From the NCBI GenBank assembly GCA_018302505.1, contig JAGVZL010000012.1, positions 1 through 38,188 of the forward strand: a stretch of 38,188 nt of DNA, read 5' to 3'. Positions 35,792-38,188 of this stretch are shown in pieces. Position 1 is the first letter of the stretch. Each line of letters begins with the position of its first letter. The translations under genes were made by a program, and so were the position numbers. This DNA is from Candidatus Woesearchaeota archaeon (GTDB lineage: Archaea; Nanobdellota; Nanobdellia; SCGC-AAA011-G17; ARS1403). Below the pieces are notes generated by a model. It was not told where the DNA came from. It saw only the letters and a program-made list of their open reading frames with translations, and made no database searches.

Positions 35792-35890
35792 TAAGACAGA
35801 TATCTTAACTATAATAAGACAAATGACTTAATAGACTAACAGAAAGTTTATAAAGACAAATGACTTAATTATAATAAGACAAATGACTTA
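35792..35890 (+). promoter_or_regulatory. Cluster of four 16-bp TAAGnCAnnTGnCTTA-type operator-like repeats around a TATA box
   Basis: Sites at 35792-35807, 35815-35830, 35852-35867, 35875-35890; TTTATAAA between sites 2 and 3; last site ends 3 bp before ATG 35894. Confidence 0.75.
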
Positions 35891-35893
35891 AAA

Positions 35894-36304
35894 ATGAAAA
35901 AAGAAAAACATGAAGAAATATTGAAAGAGGTACTTGACGAAATTGGTTCTGCTTTGAATGATAAAAGGGGATTATTATCTCATCAAAGAAGGCTTGCTTT
36001 CTCTCTTTCATTGGGAGCAGTAAATCTTATTGAATTATATTTCCATAAATTGAGTATAATTAAAGAGGGAACGCAAATTGATCATACTTGGTTTAAAAGA
36101 AGTGAAAACCGAATTTTAGAAAAATTACAAACACAAATAACCGGCCAAATAGATTCTATTGAAAATATTAAAAAAATAATTGATATCGCAAAACAAATAG
36201 AAGAAAAAAGAGATGATTTAGCTTATGGAGCTCCTGCTAGTGATAAGATCCTACAGGAAAAAATAAATTTATTCTTTATGTTAAAAAAGGTGGTAAAATG
36301 TTAA
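35894..36304 (+). CDS. HEPN-domain-like protein (putative toxin of HEPN/MNT pair)
   Basis: All-helical; KRDDLAYG at the HEPN RxxxxH position; start overlap with downstream NTase. Confidence 0.65.
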   Translation: MKKEKHEEILKEVLDEIGSALNDKRGLLSHQRRLAFSLSLGAVNLIELYFHKLSIIKEGTQIDHTWFKRSENRILEKLQTQITGQIDSIENIKKIIDIAKQIEEKRDDLAYGAPASDKILQEKINLFFMLKKVVKC

Positions 36305-36900
36305 AACAATATGCGAGTTATTTTGTATCTTATTTTCTAAATAACTTAAAGAGTTTAGAAAATATAAAAAGAATAATCCTCTATGGGTCAGTTGCTAGGT
36401 CTGACGAAGATAAAGAAAGCGATATTGATATATTTATTGAAGTTAAAGTTAAAAATAAAAAATTAGAAAAAGAAATAAGGAAAATAGAAAAAGAATTTTA
36501 CCAGAGCCGTGAAGCTTTATTATTTAAATTAAAGAATGTTGACAATGAATTTAGTATTAAGATCGGGAAGCTTGATGAATGGAAAAATCTTCAGAGGTCA
36601 ATTGCTTCTACAGGCATTGTTTTGTATGGGAATTATCAGGCAACTAAATTACCCAATGATGTTAAACATTCGATAATTGTTTATTGGAATAAGATAGGAA
36701 GAAATAGGGGTGCCTTTTTGAATAAGTTATATGGTTTTCATGTTAACAAAAAATATTATAAAGGACTATTGGATAAGTTTGATGGTAAAAAAATGGGTAA
36801 AAGTTGTATTATAGTTCCTATAATATACAAAACAGAGATATTTGATTTATTAAAAAATTATAAAGTTGAAGCAAAAATACAAGAGGTTTTTGTTGGATAA
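36298..36900 (+). CDS. Minimal nucleotidyltransferase (MNT) domain protein
   Basis: ILYGSVARSDEDKESDIDIFIEV (GSxARxDxxxxSDxD). Confidence 0.85.
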   Translation: MLKQYASYFVSYFLNNLKSLENIKRIILYGSVARSDEDKESDIDIFIEVKVKNKKLEKEIRKIEKEFYQSREALLFKLKNVDNEFSIKIGKLDEWKNLQRSIASTGIVLYGNYQATKLPNDVKHSIIVYWNKIGRNRGAFLNKLYGFHVNKKYYKGLLDKFDGKKMGKSCIIVPIIYKTEIFDLLKNYKVEAKIQEVFVG

Positions 36901-36945
36901 GACACTGTCAATGCTGAATCTTCCGTGATTTTCTAAATAAAAACA

Positions 36946-36974
36946 TTTATAAATATTGGTATATACGTATATAC
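36946..36974 (+). promoter_or_regulatory. TATA box TTTATAAAT and perfect palindrome GTATATACGTATATAC (36959-36974) abutting ATG 36976
   Basis: Direct reading; TATA centre about 26 bp from ATG, consistent with a leaderless transcript. Confidence 0.7.
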
Positions 36975-36975
36975 A

Positions 36976-37749
36976 ATGTTAGAAACCAAGATAGTTCAAA
37001 AATTTGGAAACAGCGGGCACATAGTCTTGCCAAAAGAATATATAGGCAGAAGAATAAAATTTACAACAGAAACAAAAACTTTCTCTCAAATAAAATCTGA
37101 AATTATAAGTATATTGGAGCCTTATTTAGAACATATTTTAGGCGTATATCTATACGGATCTTATGCAAGGAATGAGCAAACTTTAGAATCGGATATAGAT
37201 ATTTTAGTTATAACTGATAAAAAAATTAAAATACAAAAGGAAAATTATGAGATTATCTCAGTGACCTTAAAAGAAATAGAGAGCACATTAGAATCGAATG
37301 CTATGTTGGTATTACCAATAATCAAAGATGCAAAACCTATAATTAATAATACTCTTCTGGAAACATTAAATAATAAGCAATTTGAGATCAAGAAATCTAT
37401 CAAATGGTTTAAGGAATCAACAGTAGAAAGTATAAAAAGCGCAAAGGAATTAATTGAATTAGACAAGTTAGAAGGAGAATATATCTCTTCATATAGTATT
37501 ATTTATTCTTTAATTCTAAGGCTACGAGGAACATATTTAATTAAATGTTTGTCAAGTGGTAAAAAATTCTTTAATAAAGATTTTAAAAAATGGTTATTAA
37601 AAAAAATATCAGATGAAGATTTTAATAATATGTATAAAACGTACCAAAAAGTAAGAGATAAAAAGAAAGTAAAGGGAATAAAGATAAAGATAAAGTCCGC
37701 CATTTGTCTACTAGATTTTTTAAAAGAGGAGATCGAAAAAATTGAATAG
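36976..37749 (+). CDS. AbrB-like DNA-binding N-terminus plus nucleotidyltransferase plus C-terminal helical (HEPN-like?) fusion
   Basis: MLETKIVQKFGNSGHIVLPKEYIGRRIKF then LYGSYARNEQTLESDIDILVIT then about 120 aa of helices. Confidence 0.78.
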   Translation: MLETKIVQKFGNSGHIVLPKEYIGRRIKFTTETKTFSQIKSEIISILEPYLEHILGVYLYGSYARNEQTLESDIDILVITDKKIKIQKENYEIISVTLKEIESTLESNAMLVLPIIKDAKPIINNTLLETLNNKQFEIKKSIKWFKESTVESIKSAKELIELDKLEGEYISSYSIIYSLILRLRGTYLIKCLSSGKKFFNKDFKKWLLKKISDEDFNNMYKTYQKVRDKKKVKGIKIKIKSAICLLDFLKEEIEKIE

Positions 37750-37927
37750 GAAAAAAAGATTGAAGAAAGGAATAGTATCAATTGAGAAACAATTAGTCCT
37801 GCATAAAGAAAAGAAGGATGAAGCAAAAAGGAATAAAAAATTCGAGTTGGTAGAATATTATAAAAGAGAAATAGAAGCTAAGAAAGAGGATAAGGAGTAT
37901 AAAGAGAGGTTGCTTAAGAAAAAATAA
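37742..37927 (+). CDS. Small basic coiled-coil protein overlapping the NTase fusion
   Basis: TTG start inside the previous gene; MNRKKRLKKGIVSIEKQLVLHKEKKDEAKRNKKFELVEYYKREIEAKKEDKEYKERLLKKK. Confidence 0.6.
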   Translation: MNRKKRLKKGIVSIEKQLVLHKEKKDEAKRNKKFELVEYYKREIEAKKEDKEYKERLLKKK

Positions 37928-38027
37928 TTCTAAGTTTTATTTTTCCAAATCTATTGTTTCTTAACAAAACATTTATAAGTAACTTATTGTAACTAAATAC
38001 TATAAATTTTATTAAAAAGGTGAAATA

Positions 38028-38188
38028 ATTAACAAAAAAATAACTAAAAGTTACCAAAAAGATATCCCTGTAAAGATTGATGCGGAATTAAAAGAGAAGG
38101 TAGAAGGATTTATCACAAAGGGAGAAAACCGGTTTGAATATCCATCTGTAAAAAATTTCATTGACAAAGCAGTTCTTAAAATGTTAAA
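38028..38188 (+). CDS. Ribbon-helix-helix-like transcription factor (3' truncated by window end), apparent ATT/ATA start
   Basis: NKKITKSYQKDIPVKIDAELKEKVEGFITKGENRFEYPSVKNFIDKAVLKML; frame bounded upstream by TAA with no ATG/GTG/TTG; GGTGA SD-like. Confidence 0.55.
   Translation, partial: MNKKITKSYQKDIPVKIDAELKEKVEGFITKGENRFEYPSVKNFIDKAVLKML

Noticed and set aside
35792-35890. Reading the four 16-bp repeats as a CRISPR array
   Set aside because: Repeats too short, spacing irregular (23/37/23 bp), palindromic, no cas genes; location over the promoter fits operators better.

Overview
This looks like a 38 kb piece of an AT-rich, gene-dense archaeal chromosome. The lineage is probably DPANN (Pacearchaeota/Woesearchaeota-like); that is inferred from gene content and sequence style, not from a search. 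Most of the window is informational or housekeeping: ProS, a short bacterial-type AlaS, LeuS, ribosomal L15e, L1, L10, L12, L40e and L11, TFE, Spt5, SecE, eIF5A, FtsZ, Orc1/Cdc6, an Nre-family DNA repair protein, FKBP, an S2P-like protease, PRPP synthetase, MsrB, PAP2, an archaeosortase-like protein, and several secreted or membrane proteins. There are two tRNA genes, Arg-UCU and Cys-GCA. No rRNA, CRISPR array or transposon was seen. The most interesting items are: (1) a tRNA-Cys whose T-loop is interrupted by an 18-nt intron that folds into an essentially perfect bulge-helix-bulge at 59/60; (2) a toxin-antitoxin-like island at 35.8-38.2 kb, with a HEPN/NTase pair behind four copies of a 16-bp TAAGnCAnnTGnCTTA-type operator, an AbrB-NTase-helical fusion behind a perfect 16-bp palindrome next to its ATG, a small basic coiled-coil partner, and an RHH gene with no ATG/GTG/TTG start; (3) a pair of unannotated homologous acidic microproteins flanking an AbrB-PhoU regulator; (4) a LeuRS that appears chimeric, with a bacterial-type body and an archaeal-type C-terminus; (5) a CARF-like protein next to Orc1/Cdc6, with a tandem 9-bp repeat downstream; (6) a four-gene operon of tiny overlapping ORFs.
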